Assembly: GCA_963402885.1 (NCBI GenBank)
Contig: OY727098.1
Span: forward strand, 9,472,717 to 9,536,716
DNA: 64,000 bases
From: Antedon bifida
Lineage: Eukaryota > Echinodermata > Crinoidea > Comatulida > Antedonidae
Reading direction: 5' to 3'
Positions 23,601 through 32,525 of the stretch are shown piece by piece; position 1 is the first letter of the stretch; every line of letters starts with the position of its first letter. Below the pieces are notes generated by a model, which was given only the letters and a program-made list of their open reading frames with translations, did not search any database and had not been told where the DNA came from. The position numbers and the translations under genes were made by a program.

Positions 23601-24855
23601 CAACCCTAGTACAACCATTTTCTTTGGGAACCGGAGTAACAATAGCATCCTTCCACATAGTTGGGACATGACCCTCACTGAGGGAGGCATTTAAGATATT
23701 AGTCATAGGGATGCTTAGTTCGCATGCAAAATCTCTTATTAATCTGTTAGGCACATTATCAGGGCCCGGGGACTTATTTACTTTAACTTTTCTTAATTGA
23801 TTGTACATTTCCCATTCTTTTACATTAGGGGGTTTATTGGCAGGTAAATACGTAGGAAGCTTACATAAATCAATACTAGGTCTGCTTTGGGAAGTTATAG
23901 CAAAATGGTTGTTTACAAAATTACTTATACCATGATAGTCATCCTGCGGAATATCCTCTACACTAATAAGTGGTTGGGGTTTAGTTTTATTAGCTAACAT
24001 CTGCACGCCTTGGTGCCATTTATGGGGATTAGTGGCTTTTAAGTTTAATAAACGTTCATTGTAAAAGTTCATTTTGTCTTTCTTGATCACTTTTTGTACC
24101 ATATTCCTATAGAATTTCCATTGCAGCGATTTACCATGATTAGTAAAAGCGTGTTGACGTTTCATTATAAGATCCTTTGCTTGTTGCGAAATCCATGGCT
24201 TATCAGTTGGATGTATCTTAATGGATTTAACCGGGAAGAATGTGTTGATAGCAGAAGTCAATGACAAATAAAATGATTGCGTTTTCTGTTCAGTATTACT
24301 CGCGTTAATAACCTCGTTCCAGTCATGGGTAGTTATCCAACGGCCAAATTCTTCAACACTTCTCGCTTTCATTGGTCTGATTACACGCTTTTCGATTTTG
24401 TTGCTATTCGTCCTTGTAGTTGCTGACAACAGAACACAATTATGATCGCTAGCACCCATCGGCGACACAATTCGGGGATTGCAATAATACTGCTTCAGAT
24501 TGGTGGCTATAATATCTAGTATTGCATCACCTCGCGTTGGTTCTTTCACAAATTGTTTTAGGTTATGTGCACGGCATAGTGGGGCTAGGTCAGTTCTGTT
24601 CAGGTCCCCCATAATAATGAAGCCAGCGTCTGGGTGTTTAAGTTTAAGACTGTCAAGAGATTTAATAATATGATCCAAAAGCAGTTGTTGGTCAGAAGAA
24701 TTAGGTGGAATATATATTCCACAAACTATAATAGAGGATACAGCTCTGGGGAGCCTCTTCGGTCTTATAAAAACCCAAACACACTCTAGCTCTTCGGGTA
24801 CTACTATTTCAGGTATTCTTCGCGACAGAAATTTAGAATTAACATATACGGCCAC
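20611..24855 (-). CDS. LINE polyprotein: endonuclease - reverse transcriptase - reverse transcriptase
   Basis: A 1414-codon open frame. Residues about 1-170 are the C-terminal two thirds of an apurinic-type endonuclease (GIYIPPNSSD, IIMGDLNRTD, ASDHNCVLL). Then comes a linker starting NASNTEQKTQ and a reverse transcriptase with KVNKSPGPDNVPNRLI, VTPVPKENG, FRPISLTCILAKVAEGF, TDFSKAFDCVDH, CGVPQGTLLGPMIF and the catalytic YVDD box. After SIHFGKWF the text jumps back to NASNTEQKTQ and the whole linker and reverse transcriptase are repeated, then the normal C-terminus (PVKNVSNMKLRRVKYQQ) follows once. The repeat unit is 596 codons, so the frame is kept. The frame is open further upstream (see the element entry); the listed ATG is only the first Met. 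A normal relative would be about 820 residues over this span. Whether the duplicated protein is made or active is unknown. Confidence 0.9.
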   Translation of the reverse strand: MAVYVNSKFLSRRIPEIVVPEELECVWVFIRPKRLPRAVSSIIVCGIYIPPNSSDQQLLLDHIIKSLDSLKLKHPDAGFIIMGDLNRTDLAPLCRAHNLKQFVKEPTRGDAILDIIATNLKQYYCNPRIVSPMGASDHNCVLLSATTRTNSNKIEKRVIRPMKARSVEEFGRWITTHDWNEVINASNTEQKTQSFYLSLTSAINTFFPVKSIKIHPTDKPWISQQAKDLIMKRQHAFTNHGKSLQWKFYRNMVQKVIKKDKMNFYNERLLNLKATNPHKWHQGVQMLANKTKPQPLISVEDIPQDDYHGISNFVNNHFAITSQSRPSIDLCKLPTYLPANKPPNVKEWEMYNQLRKVKVNKSPGPDNVPNRLIRDFACELSIPMTNILNASLSEGHVPTMWKDAIVTPVPKENGCTRVDKFRPISLTCILAKVAEGFIKKWLLTDIEKNLDNNQYGCRKHFSTTHNLVDLLNVFYEGSNIPKSVGQLVLTDFSKAFDCVDHTIAVSKLVTLGCRPEIVPWLISFLSNRTQQVRYKSTLSMSVNLTCGVPQGTLLGPMIFLALINDAMQDSPCKTWKYVDDLCIGQIVKKDEISSIQNDVALLNVWSNENKLKLNPTKCKTMYFNFQRNQYEHEPLLIGNATIEIVNETKLLGLWIQANLKWDRNVKEIVSKASRRLHILCRLRKFNLPKFDLVDVFKSYIRPSVEYAVPVWHSSLTKKQSDMIESVQKRACRIILCNDYICYDQALNDLSLDTLSDRRRNLCYKFALNCSKSIHFGKWFNASNTEQKTQSFYLSLTSAINTFFPVKSIKIHPTDKPWISQQAKDLIMKRQHAFTNHGKSLQWKFYRNMVQKVIKKDKMNFYNERLLNLKATNPHKWHQGVQMLANKTKPQPLISVEDIPQDDYHGISNFVNNHFAITSQSRPSIDLCKLPTYLPANKPPNVKEWEMYNQLRKVKVNKSPGPDNVPNRLIRDFACELSIPMTNILNASLSEGHVPTMWKDAIVTPVPKENGCTRVDKFRPISLTCILAKVAEGFIKKWLLTDIEKNLDNNQYGCRKHFSTTHNLVDLLNVFYEGSNIPKSVGQLVLTDFSKAFDCVDHTIAVSKLVTLGCRPEIVPWLISFLSNRTQQVRYKSTLSMSVNLTCGVPQGTLLGPMIFLALINDAMQDSPCKTWKYVDDLCIGQIVKKDEISSIQNDVALLNVWSNENKLKLNPTKCKTMYFNFQRNQYEHEPLLIGNATIEIVNETKLLGLWIQANLKWDRNVKEIVSKASRRLHILCRLRKFNLPKFDLVDVFKSYIRPSVEYAVPVWHSSLTKKQSDMIESVQKRACRIILCNDYICYDQALNDLSLDTLSDRRRNLCYKFALNCSKSIHFGKWFPVKNVSNMKLRRVKYQQPKCRVERYRKSAIPYLISLLNE
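20733..22520 (-). repeat. 1788-bp tandem duplication unit 1 in LINE
   Basis: Identical to 22521-24308 wherever I compared them (offset exactly 1788). The junction on the + strand reads GCGTTAA|ACCATTTTCC. The outer flanks are GGAA before ACCATTTTCC and TAACCTCG after GCGTTAA, so the join shows only about 2 bp of microhomology. Confidence 0.92.
22521..24308 (-). repeat. 1788-bp tandem duplication unit 2 in LINE
   Basis: Second copy of the unit at 20733-22520. It includes the complete linker and reverse transcriptase adjoining the endonuclease. Confidence 0.92.
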
Positions 24856-26062
24856 TCCACCACCCTTCTTATGCGTTCTATGATAGAACGTTGTATGTAG
24901 CTGATATAGTCTAATAGCATCCTATGTCACATTAAACTCACTCAACTGTCAGTAATGTATTAAAATGTAATTGTAGACATATCATAACCACCAGCTAAGA
25001 ATCAAGGCTCCACAAAAATAAATTGAGAGTACAAAATAAAAATTCCACTTTAAAGTAAGTATTTAAATCAATTTTAGTACGAAATTTTTCTTTTTAGGAA
25101 AGGGTGACCTTCTTTCCAAGAAATAAAGAGGGGCTTCTTTTCGAAATGACTGCTGTAAAAATTGCTACTATCTGTAACACAAGTTATCTGGAATTAAATC
25201 ACCTTGTTCCTTTGATAATCAAATAATCTATCTCGAGAAGCCCATACTATCTTGAAAAGAAGCTCAACTGGATTGATTTCGAGATGGGCTTCTTTTCGAG
25301 ATTACTTTTGAAGACACCTGCCTGTAACATTATAAACCTGCAATTTAGTAAAAACAAAGATGGATACAAATAATGCCAGTTAAAAAATCATCGGTTGCTT
25401 AAATTTCCTGTTATTAGGAAGTGTTTATTTAAGGGCATTTTCTAGAACTGTGGGAATGGTGTTCCCTGTATGATCACGATGAGTTCATAATTGTTACAGT
25501 ATTAGATTACTGTATAAATCTTACTCTGATCATCATCATCTTTACTAACCCACCATGGCAGGCCTATTTAGTAAACATGTTCATTAAACCGCCTGCAATA
25601 CATGTTTTGATTTGACATGTAGTGTGCTAAAATACATTCATCATCATAACAAACATTACTTTATAAAGTCCTCTTACATAAGTTAGTGCTTAATACGTGG
25701 GCCATGCGATAGAGGAGTTTGCGCGAACGCAAGAAGACTGGTTTAAGAGAATTATGAACCAGTATTCAGTGTCTTGAAAGGCAAGGACGATGAACGATAC
25801 GATAAAATATAGATAAACATACCTTTTTCTTTCTTAGAAAAGTTGTCATTCTAGAACTATAGGATAACCGTTTATGCTTTTTTGGATAAAAATAACATTC
25901 TTAAAACTCCAATGACATCACCGATCAATAAGAACAATAAAGTCGTTGTATCGTCACACAATTATTGCTCTTCAATCATGACGTCATTTTATTGGACATG
26001 TGAAAATATCATTTTCATCTATTCAATTCATAAATTGGTTATTTTATTTTTATAATGAACAC

Positions 26063-26235
26063 TTTTTAATTCAATTCAATTTATTCCGGATATTTTACAA
26101 TACAAACAATGACACATACATCACACACGCTAGACCCGGGGGACTCCAACAGCGAACTCATACGCTTTCGATGGGACGACCCAGCCAGCAGTGGCACACC
26201 TTTACACATTTAAAATAAATAAAATAGATTGGTTA
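26063..26235 (-). mobile_element. LINE 3' end with (AATTG)n tail
   Basis: On the minus strand a short GC-richer stretch, including the CCCGGGTCTAGC region, ends in GGAATAAATTGAATTGAATT. The same tail style occurs at 45610-45635. It is non-coding and 5'-truncated. Confidence 0.55.
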
Positions 26236-26337
26236 ACATTGGTTACTTAAAATCAGATCAAATATAAAATTCATATTAGATCATAATAAATACCTAACTG
26301 AACTTTATAAAATGAAATATAAACAACCACGTAATTT

Positions 26338-28855
26338 TTTTTTTTTTATTTATTTGGAATTACACCTTTAGATCGGTGGCACACTTAGCACAAAGGTGCA
26401 TCCTTCACAATATAAAATATAACAATTAACAGAAAAGTAAAAAAAAAAAGGCAAAAGCAACTATCAACCCCTATCCTACCCAACCCCCGACCCCCCTCCC
26501 CCACCCCAATTTACATCGATACATACAGTAGATCATTACTTTACACAAATGAATACAAAACAAGATATAGTAAAGTGTATTAAATAAAATAAACTGATAA
26601 ACACAGCTTATTACGAAAAACCCCACCAACCCCCCTCCTTCCCCCTCCCCCACTTTTTTTCAATTTACTTAATGTAGCAATGTAGATAACATTGTTATTG
26701 AGTCATGGAATTCAATGAATCATTTCGAAATTTCCATGCTTGTTTTAGGTATCTTTTACAAAAACTATCCAAAATATTTTCACACTCTTCATCAATTAAA
26801 TTATCTGAGTATCCCAAAATATATTTAAGTTTGTCATTTTCATGAGAAGTATAAAAAGTATCAAACATATCTTTGCTGCCATTTCTATACATATCCACAT
26901 ATAAATTAAATAATTCCTGATTACGTATATTATTTAAAGCTGGACAATTAAGGATGAAATGATGGATGTCTTCGTCCGAATTTGTACCGCATAATTTACA
27001 TTTTTTATTATTATCAATATTCCAATTTGCAGTTCTATCATTCAAAGGTAGAGTATTTGAACGAGCTTTAAATTTTAATGCAGCACCTTCAAAATTAGTT
27101 TTATCAATTAAGTAGTTTTCAAGTCCAGGTTTTGATTTTAATGTTTCATAGATGTGGAGACTTGATTTATTTTGTAATTCAATTCTCCATTCATCTATCA
27201 TTATAGAGTTAAGTTTTCTTAAGATTTCAGAAATTGGAAAGTAGACTTCTTTATAATTTGAGAGAGTGGTGAAAATATTTTTGGATTCACAATTACACTT
27301 CAAGAGAATATCATTTATACAAGATAGAAACTTATACCTTAAGTCTTTAAATTCACAATTAAGTTGTAGCATTCCAATAAACATAATTTTTGGCCATCGA
27401 TAGTTTTCCATCTTTATAATTCTATGGAAGTATTTCATACGAAGAGCGTTATGAATCTCGGTAATTGGAGACCAACCAAGCTCTCCATATAAGGCGGCAC
27501 AAGGTGTATTTCGAGGTGCTTTTAAGATATAACGCGCCATTTGGAGCTGGAGACGCTCTAGTTTATCTACATCTATTCTACTTAAAGAGCACCATACTGA
27601 ACAACCATAGTTGATAGATGGGAGAACTATCGATCTCCACAGAGTATCCCCATAATATACTCTGTTAAAGTTATCAAAGCTACTGATAATTGATTTAACG
27701 TACGCTATTAATCTTTGACCTTTTTTTATAACATTCTCAATTTGTATATGGTCATTTAATTTACGAGAAATATGTACACCGAGATATTTATATGATTCAG
27801 TTTCAGATATAAAGCCATTACCTAATTTCCATTGTCTTACTTTATCAACACGTTTACCAGTTATCAGTATATTTGACTTTTCAAAATTAAAGCATAATTT
27901 CCATTCCTTAGCAAAATTTCCTGCAAGGTCTAACATTCTTTTCATTTCCAGTTCATTGTTAGCTAATAATACAATATCATCAGCCCAAAAAAGGCTACCC
28001 ATCCATGTATCATTTACTCTAATACCTATATCCTTGGATCTTAACATTTTGGTAAACTCATTTATGTAGATGCTAAATAGAACAGGTGATAAAACGCACC
28101 CTTGTTTTACTCCTTGATCAATATCAAAAATATCTGTATCAATTATACCAGAGGAGACTTTACCTTTAACATTAGCATAAAGCTTATCAATCATCCTCCA
28201 TACCTTTCCTCTTATTCCTGTATTCCAAATTGATTTCATTAAGCCGTCTCTCCATACACTATCAAATGCTTTTCGGAAGTCCAAGAAGGCCATGTATGTA
28301 TGCTTACCCTGTTGTAAGCGACAAGTTGCTATACTCTTTAAAACAAAGATATGATCTTCGCATCTATACGAAGGTCGAAAGCCTCCCTGGACTTCCGAAA
28401 GAATAGCATTATCTTCAAGATAGAGAGAGATATTTTTGGCAACTATCCTATTAAAAATTTTGGATATACAAGAGGTTAACGATATCCCTCGATAATTATT
28501 TAGATCATTGCGATCCCCTTTTTTGTAAATAGGAACAATTACACTAATATTCCACTCGCTTGGTATTTGTTCTAGTTTTAAAATTTGTAAAAATAGGTCT
28601 AATATAGATCTGATTAGCTTTTCGCCACCATTCTTAATTAATTCATTTGTTATATTATCTAGACCTGGTGACTTATTATTCTTTGCCATTAGGATAGCCT
28701 CTTTTACAATATCATAATCTATCTTAACATCATACAAACAATTTTCGTCAACATCTTTATCATATGTACAATTTGTTTTTGCTTGATTTCTAATATTATT
28801 AACAAAACGACTTGTAAGGTATTTTGTTTCGTAACAGTTTTCCTTAAATTACTTG
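26338..28855 (-). mobile_element. LINE with intact reverse transcriptase frame, poly(A)-ended
   Basis: Minus-strand element lying in opsin intron 1. Its long frame is open back to a TAA at about 28853. The 3' end is an A-run, seen as T-run 26335-26348, after about 350 bp of UTR containing C-rich tracts (26467-26505 and 26620-26655). No endonuclease domain precedes the reverse transcriptase, so the copy is 5'-truncated. Confidence 0.8.
26695..28737 (-). CDS. LINE reverse transcriptase with C-terminal zinc-knuckle-like motif
   Basis: A 680-codon frame, open another 38 codons upstream of the listed Met. Reverse transcriptase motifs in order are NNKSPGLDNITNELIKNG, VIVPIYKKGDRNDLNNYRG, SLTSCISKIFNRIV, MAFLDFRKAFDSVWR, GVKQGCVLSPVLFSIYIN and a catalytic FWADDIVLL (ADD core preceded by W rather than Y). 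After the thumb region there is a long C-terminal domain with CKLCGTNSDEDIHHFILNC (C-x2-C-x9-H-x4-C spacing), a feature of several LINE clades. The frame has no stops, so it is a fairly young copy. The clade was not assigned; it is clearly distinct from the LINEs at 4060 and 20341. Confidence 0.85.
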   Translation of the reverse strand: MYDVKIDYDIVKEAILMAKNNKSPGLDNITNELIKNGGEKLIRSILDLFLQILKLEQIPSEWNISVIVPIYKKGDRNDLNNYRGISLTSCISKIFNRIVAKNISLYLEDNAILSEVQGGFRPSYRCEDHIFVLKSIATCRLQQGKHTYMAFLDFRKAFDSVWRDGLMKSIWNTGIRGKVWRMIDKLYANVKGKVSSGIIDTDIFDIDQGVKQGCVLSPVLFSIYINEFTKMLRSKDIGIRVNDTWMGSLFWADDIVLLANNELEMKRMLDLAGNFAKEWKLCFNFEKSNILITGKRVDKVRQWKLGNGFISETESYKYLGVHISRKLNDHIQIENVIKKGQRLIAYVKSIISSFDNFNRVYYGDTLWRSIVLPSINYGCSVWCSLSRIDVDKLERLQLQMARYILKAPRNTPCAALYGELGWSPITEIHNALRMKYFHRIIKMENYRWPKIMFIGMLQLNCEFKDLRYKFLSCINDILLKCNCESKNIFTTLSNYKEVYFPISEILRKLNSIMIDEWRIELQNKSSLHIYETLKSKPGLENYLIDKTNFEGAALKFKARSNTLPLNDRTANWNIDNNKKCKLCGTNSDEDIHHFILNCPALNNIRNQELFNLYVDMYRNGSKDMFDTFYTSHENDKLKYILGYSDNLIDEECENILDSFCKRYLKQAWKFRNDSLNSMTQ

Positions 28856-29600
28856 TTTAACATCCTGGACATCTGATCCAGAGGGAATCTAACAAACGTA
28901 CTGTTAAAGAAAGCATTAGTTCTAGATTTGTGATGTATGCATTTTAGGTGATGATGACTTTCCTAATTTCTTTAGTTTTATGTAAGAAAAATGCATATTT
29001 ATCTTTATCGTCGATCGTCATCCATACCTAACGTATCTTGTTCCCCTGTCATCTTCATCTTCCATTTGGCAGGTCCATGATGTTCCGTATTATGAATACA
29101 CTATTACTGTTTGTATATTTATTGATTTTAATTGAAATAATGTTTTCCTCCATACTATAGCCTACGGTCATACAGCTGGTCTATAAAAGAATAATTTTAC
29201 ATCTATGATGATGGTTCAAAGTATTGTACACTCATGGACGTATACATTGATAAGTCCATGGTATATTCATGCATATTTATCTCTATATTTCACCATATAC
29301 ACCATACACCTTTATTGAAATAATAGAACATTATCTATAGACATAAACATTGTAGTTAAAGAGAACGTAAATTCATGCCAAACGCGTCCGTTCAGTAATT
29401 ACCCAGTCAGATTTACTGGGCTATCTTTTACAAACTAACTTACTGGGCCTATGTTTGAGAGGGTGGTTGGGTGGGAATTTGAGTATATTTCTGAATATTA
29501 AAATCAAAACTATAAAATCCGATAAACCGGCGCGGCGGCATTTCTATATATTTATATTCTACTCAATATTTACCCAGTATCCTAAGAATATTTGGCAATA

Positions 29601-29677
29601 CATCATTTGTATGACCATCATTTGTATGACCATCATTTGTATGACCATCATTTGTATGACCATCATTTGTATGACCA
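29601..29677 (+). repeat. 15-bp minisatellite, five copies
   Basis: About five tandem copies of ATTTGTATGACCATC. The 15-bp period leaves every frame open by chance, which explains the small open frames here. Confidence 0.92.
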
Positions 29678-29941
29678 CTCGGTTAAAATTGAACCATTCT
29701 TTTATGCAAGTTCTGTTCCGGTGAGCTTCAAGTTTGAACTTCCTTCAACAACCGAATTTTTCAAGTTTATTTAGAATATTTATCAATACAAATTATTGAT
29801 TATTACTGCATGTATAATATATATAAATTAAATTTGTATTTCAGACAAACTGTCCTTATGATGCATAATACAAAAGAAAAGAAATTTATTGGATCATGTT
29901 AACAATAAAATAGGTACATTTTAGAAATAAGAAATATGATT

Positions 29942-29946
29942 TTTAA

Positions 29947-29978
<32 letters not shown>

Positions 29979-29982
29979 GAAT
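29942..29982 (+). repeat. (ATT)n microsatellite
   Basis: About twelve ATT units in opsin intron 1. Confidence 0.9.
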
Positions 29983-30468
29983 TATAAATATTTACTGTTT
30001 ATTGACACGATTTGAGTCGATTTGTTTAATGTACCGGTAACTTGATAGCGACTTTTACTTCTATCAATTACTGTATCTCATTTGTCAAGTTCGTTTTCAT
30101 GGAAACACTTTTTTATCTATAATTTTTTAATTTATTTTCTTTTTATTTATATGTTTTCCTTATTATATTCTTATATGACTGCCATTGAATTGATATTGTG
30201 TATAATCATTAATATCATGTGTATTGTTATATTATCAACACAGCCTGAGATGAGCCTGTTGGCAAATGACGTATTTGTGTGAGAAAACTAAAAAAAGGTA
30301 ACAATAACATTGCTACTATAGGCCTACTCGGAATACGTTGCATAAAGTTATAATATCGCATGTACGAAAGAAAAAATATCAGATCAATAATTTCAGCATC
30401 CAATATTCTGCGCAGCAGCATTGTTATACAGAATATAGCAATCCCAGGCAGCAACAAATATACGATCT

Positions 30469-30591
30469 AACAAGGCCATATACATGGCTGCAGTCGCGTG
30501 CTGAAGTTAGTGTTTACCGACCAACCGACCGACCAACCGACCAACCGACCGACAAAGTGAGCTGTAGAGTCGCGTTGCACGCGACTAAAAA
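30469..30591 (+). repeat. Short dispersed repeat with (GACC)n core, copy 3
   Basis: Best-preserved copy alongside 1345-1455. It has the same ends, a longer GACC/AACC core and the intact hairpin GTCGCGTTGCACGCGAC. Confidence 0.82.
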
Positions 30592-30599
30592 GGCAACAT

Positions 30600-30888
30600 T
30601 ATAATTGCGATTATGCCAAAAGAAATTTACTTCTAATACATTCCATCTTTGGTATCTGGTGGGGATTATATTAGGGGATTTCATAGTTTAAAGAGTGTTC
30701 AAAAGGTACACACACAATTTTGTAGATATGCCCTTGGAATCGGAAATAATGCCACAAATCTTTCAGTTCTTTCAGAAATGGGGCGTTTTCCGATGAAAAA
30801 ACACATTGTATCACTTTACAGATGTATTGTATGTGCATATAGATCACGTCAATTGTACCTATCTAAAAATGTTCATGGTAACTTATAG
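30600..30888 (+). pseudogene. LINE C-terminal fragment
   Basis: An 80-codon frame reading VQKVHTQFCRYALGI, ATNLSVLSEMGRFPMKKHI matches the conserved segment after the reverse transcriptase in many invertebrate LINEs. No other domain is present, so this is a relic. Confidence 0.6.
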
Positions 30889-32029
30889 TACTTGTATTTT
30901 GGGGATGTTGGCCTGTAACTGACTGTATACCGACACGGAAGGCATATTGAGCATTATCAAGAATCTTATTTTTAAAAACATTTGATTGTTTTTATATAAC
31001 ATAACATCTCAGCCTTGCTTCAATTACCGAATTGCAAATAGATCATATTTAAGTGTACACGATAGCTTTCAACATCCAAATTAAGCATAATTGTTGTGAT
31101 TTGACGGATGAGACTGAATAGAATGTAGGCCTATGCCTATTAAGACCAATTTTAAAATAGAAAACCTCCAATGAAGAAATGAGCTAATGACATCAAACTA
31201 TGAAGGATTTATTTCATAATTTAAGCACCGATTAAGCGACAGAACAATAAAAACGTCTTGAAGATTTATTTCCAACAAATGAAAGCATAAAAATCAATAA
31301 TGTTCTTAGAAATAAAATTAAACTTCATGGAGTAGGCCTATATACAAAGATAAAATAAGGAAATGTAATAACGTTACAAATGGTCATTACATTTTCAATA
31401 AGAGACCGTACGTAGAGGCGCCCCATAATCTTGCTCCACAATATCTGTCAGTGCATGCAAACACGACACATTCAAAACTCAAATTCTACTTCGCTTTTAT
31501 TAAACTTTTAGCTTCAGTGCTTTCTTTAACTCTCTTCCTTTATATATATCCGACATCATTCATCCTAATCTTCTTTCAAATATTTCTCAACAATTAGCAC
31601 GTCGTTCAGTTGGCCAATCAATGTTTAATTATTTTTATTTGAAAAGATTCTAATCCTTATAATATAACATCTAACGATATGCGAGTTGTAATCGACATAT
31701 GTACGAGTGGTTTTTACTTTTCAACTTAATCTGGATATTTTAAAGTGACATCTTGAAGAGCTTTTACTTTTATATAATATTGTTGATATTATATTTTTCT
31801 AATTAGACGTTGATTCTTATAAACTTATTTTATCTTTATTTCTTATGGTTTTTGGTTGTCATTTTGTGGTTAAAACTGTTAAGCAGTGTGCTGTTTTGCT
31901 CTGTGGATTCTCTCGATTTCAAAAGCCAGTTCTTGGTATATTTCTACCTTTTCTTTCTCTCTGTTTATGATGTTTTGGTCCGCTGGTACAGCTATGTCAA
32001 CCAATGTTCATTCATATGTGGGCCTACAT
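30889..32029. other. No gene recognised
   Basis: AT-rich intronic DNA with TAGGCCTA at about 31126 and 31333. 31390-31640 has a faint coding look (APHNLAPQYLSV) but is broken by stops. Confidence 0.4.
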
Positions 32030-32400
32030 TTCTTTACAAATCTCCAGGTGTACCCACAATGCCACCTTGTCATGACGCTTTCTATACTCTCTCTGTGCGA
32101 GCATCCAATGATAATATGTCTTACAGTTTCAGTAGAGTCCACACAATCTACATAACGGTGTTTCTATAATACTGTATTCTATCGCATTCGTTCTTAAAGC
32201 TTGTTCTTGAGCAGCTAGTATCAAACCTTCTGTCTCCTTCTTCAAAAAACCATTCCTAAGCCATCTCCAAGAATCTCCATGTAGGGCTTTCTCTTTCCAA
32301 CCCTTGGTTTTCTCCTCTTGCCACCTCTTCTGATGATCTAAAGATTTCCTTTTTCATCTAGGCCTAACACCTTCTCCTTTAAAGCAAATTGCAGCATCCA
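32030..32400 (-). pseudogene. LINE C-terminal fragment, copy B
   Basis: The minus strand reads KALHGDSWRWLRNGFLKK, ETEGLILAAQEQALRTN, TPLCRLCGLY, then after a frameshift EYRKRHDKVALWVHLEICK. This is the conserved zinc-binding C-terminal region of a large invertebrate LINE group. Only one or two frame changes separate it from an open frame. It is homologous to 9190-9580. Confidence 0.75.
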
Positions 32401-32407
32401 TTGTAGT

Positions 32408-32525
32408 ATTTTTACTCTACTCTACAGATCACTATGCCGGTCGGATGGTTGGTCGGTCGGTTGTTCGGTCGGTAAACACTAACTCAAATTTGAGCACGCG
32501 ACTGCAGCCATGTATATGGCCTTGT
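32408..32525 (-). repeat. Short dispersed repeat with (GACC)n core, copy 4
   Basis: Reverse-strand copy with a small duplication (CAAATTTGAG) after the 5' module and a decayed hairpin end. It directly abuts the LINE fragment at 32030-32400. Confidence 0.75.

Larger units (their letters stand above)
20341..24940 (-). mobile_element. LINE with internal in-frame tandem duplication
   Basis: Minus-strand non-LTR element. The 5' side is truncated near 24940, where the in-frame text before the listed start (RLYQLHTTFYHRTHKKGGG) ends at a TAG about 24922. The 3' UTR ends in an (ATGAA)n tail at about 20341-20370, the tail style of L2/CR1 elements. Its frame is fully open, and a 1788-bp segment is present twice in tandem. 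Confidence 0.88.

Noticed and set aside
29592..29774. Repetitive DHHLY-type open frame
   Set aside because: Produced by a 15-bp minisatellite whose period keeps frames open.
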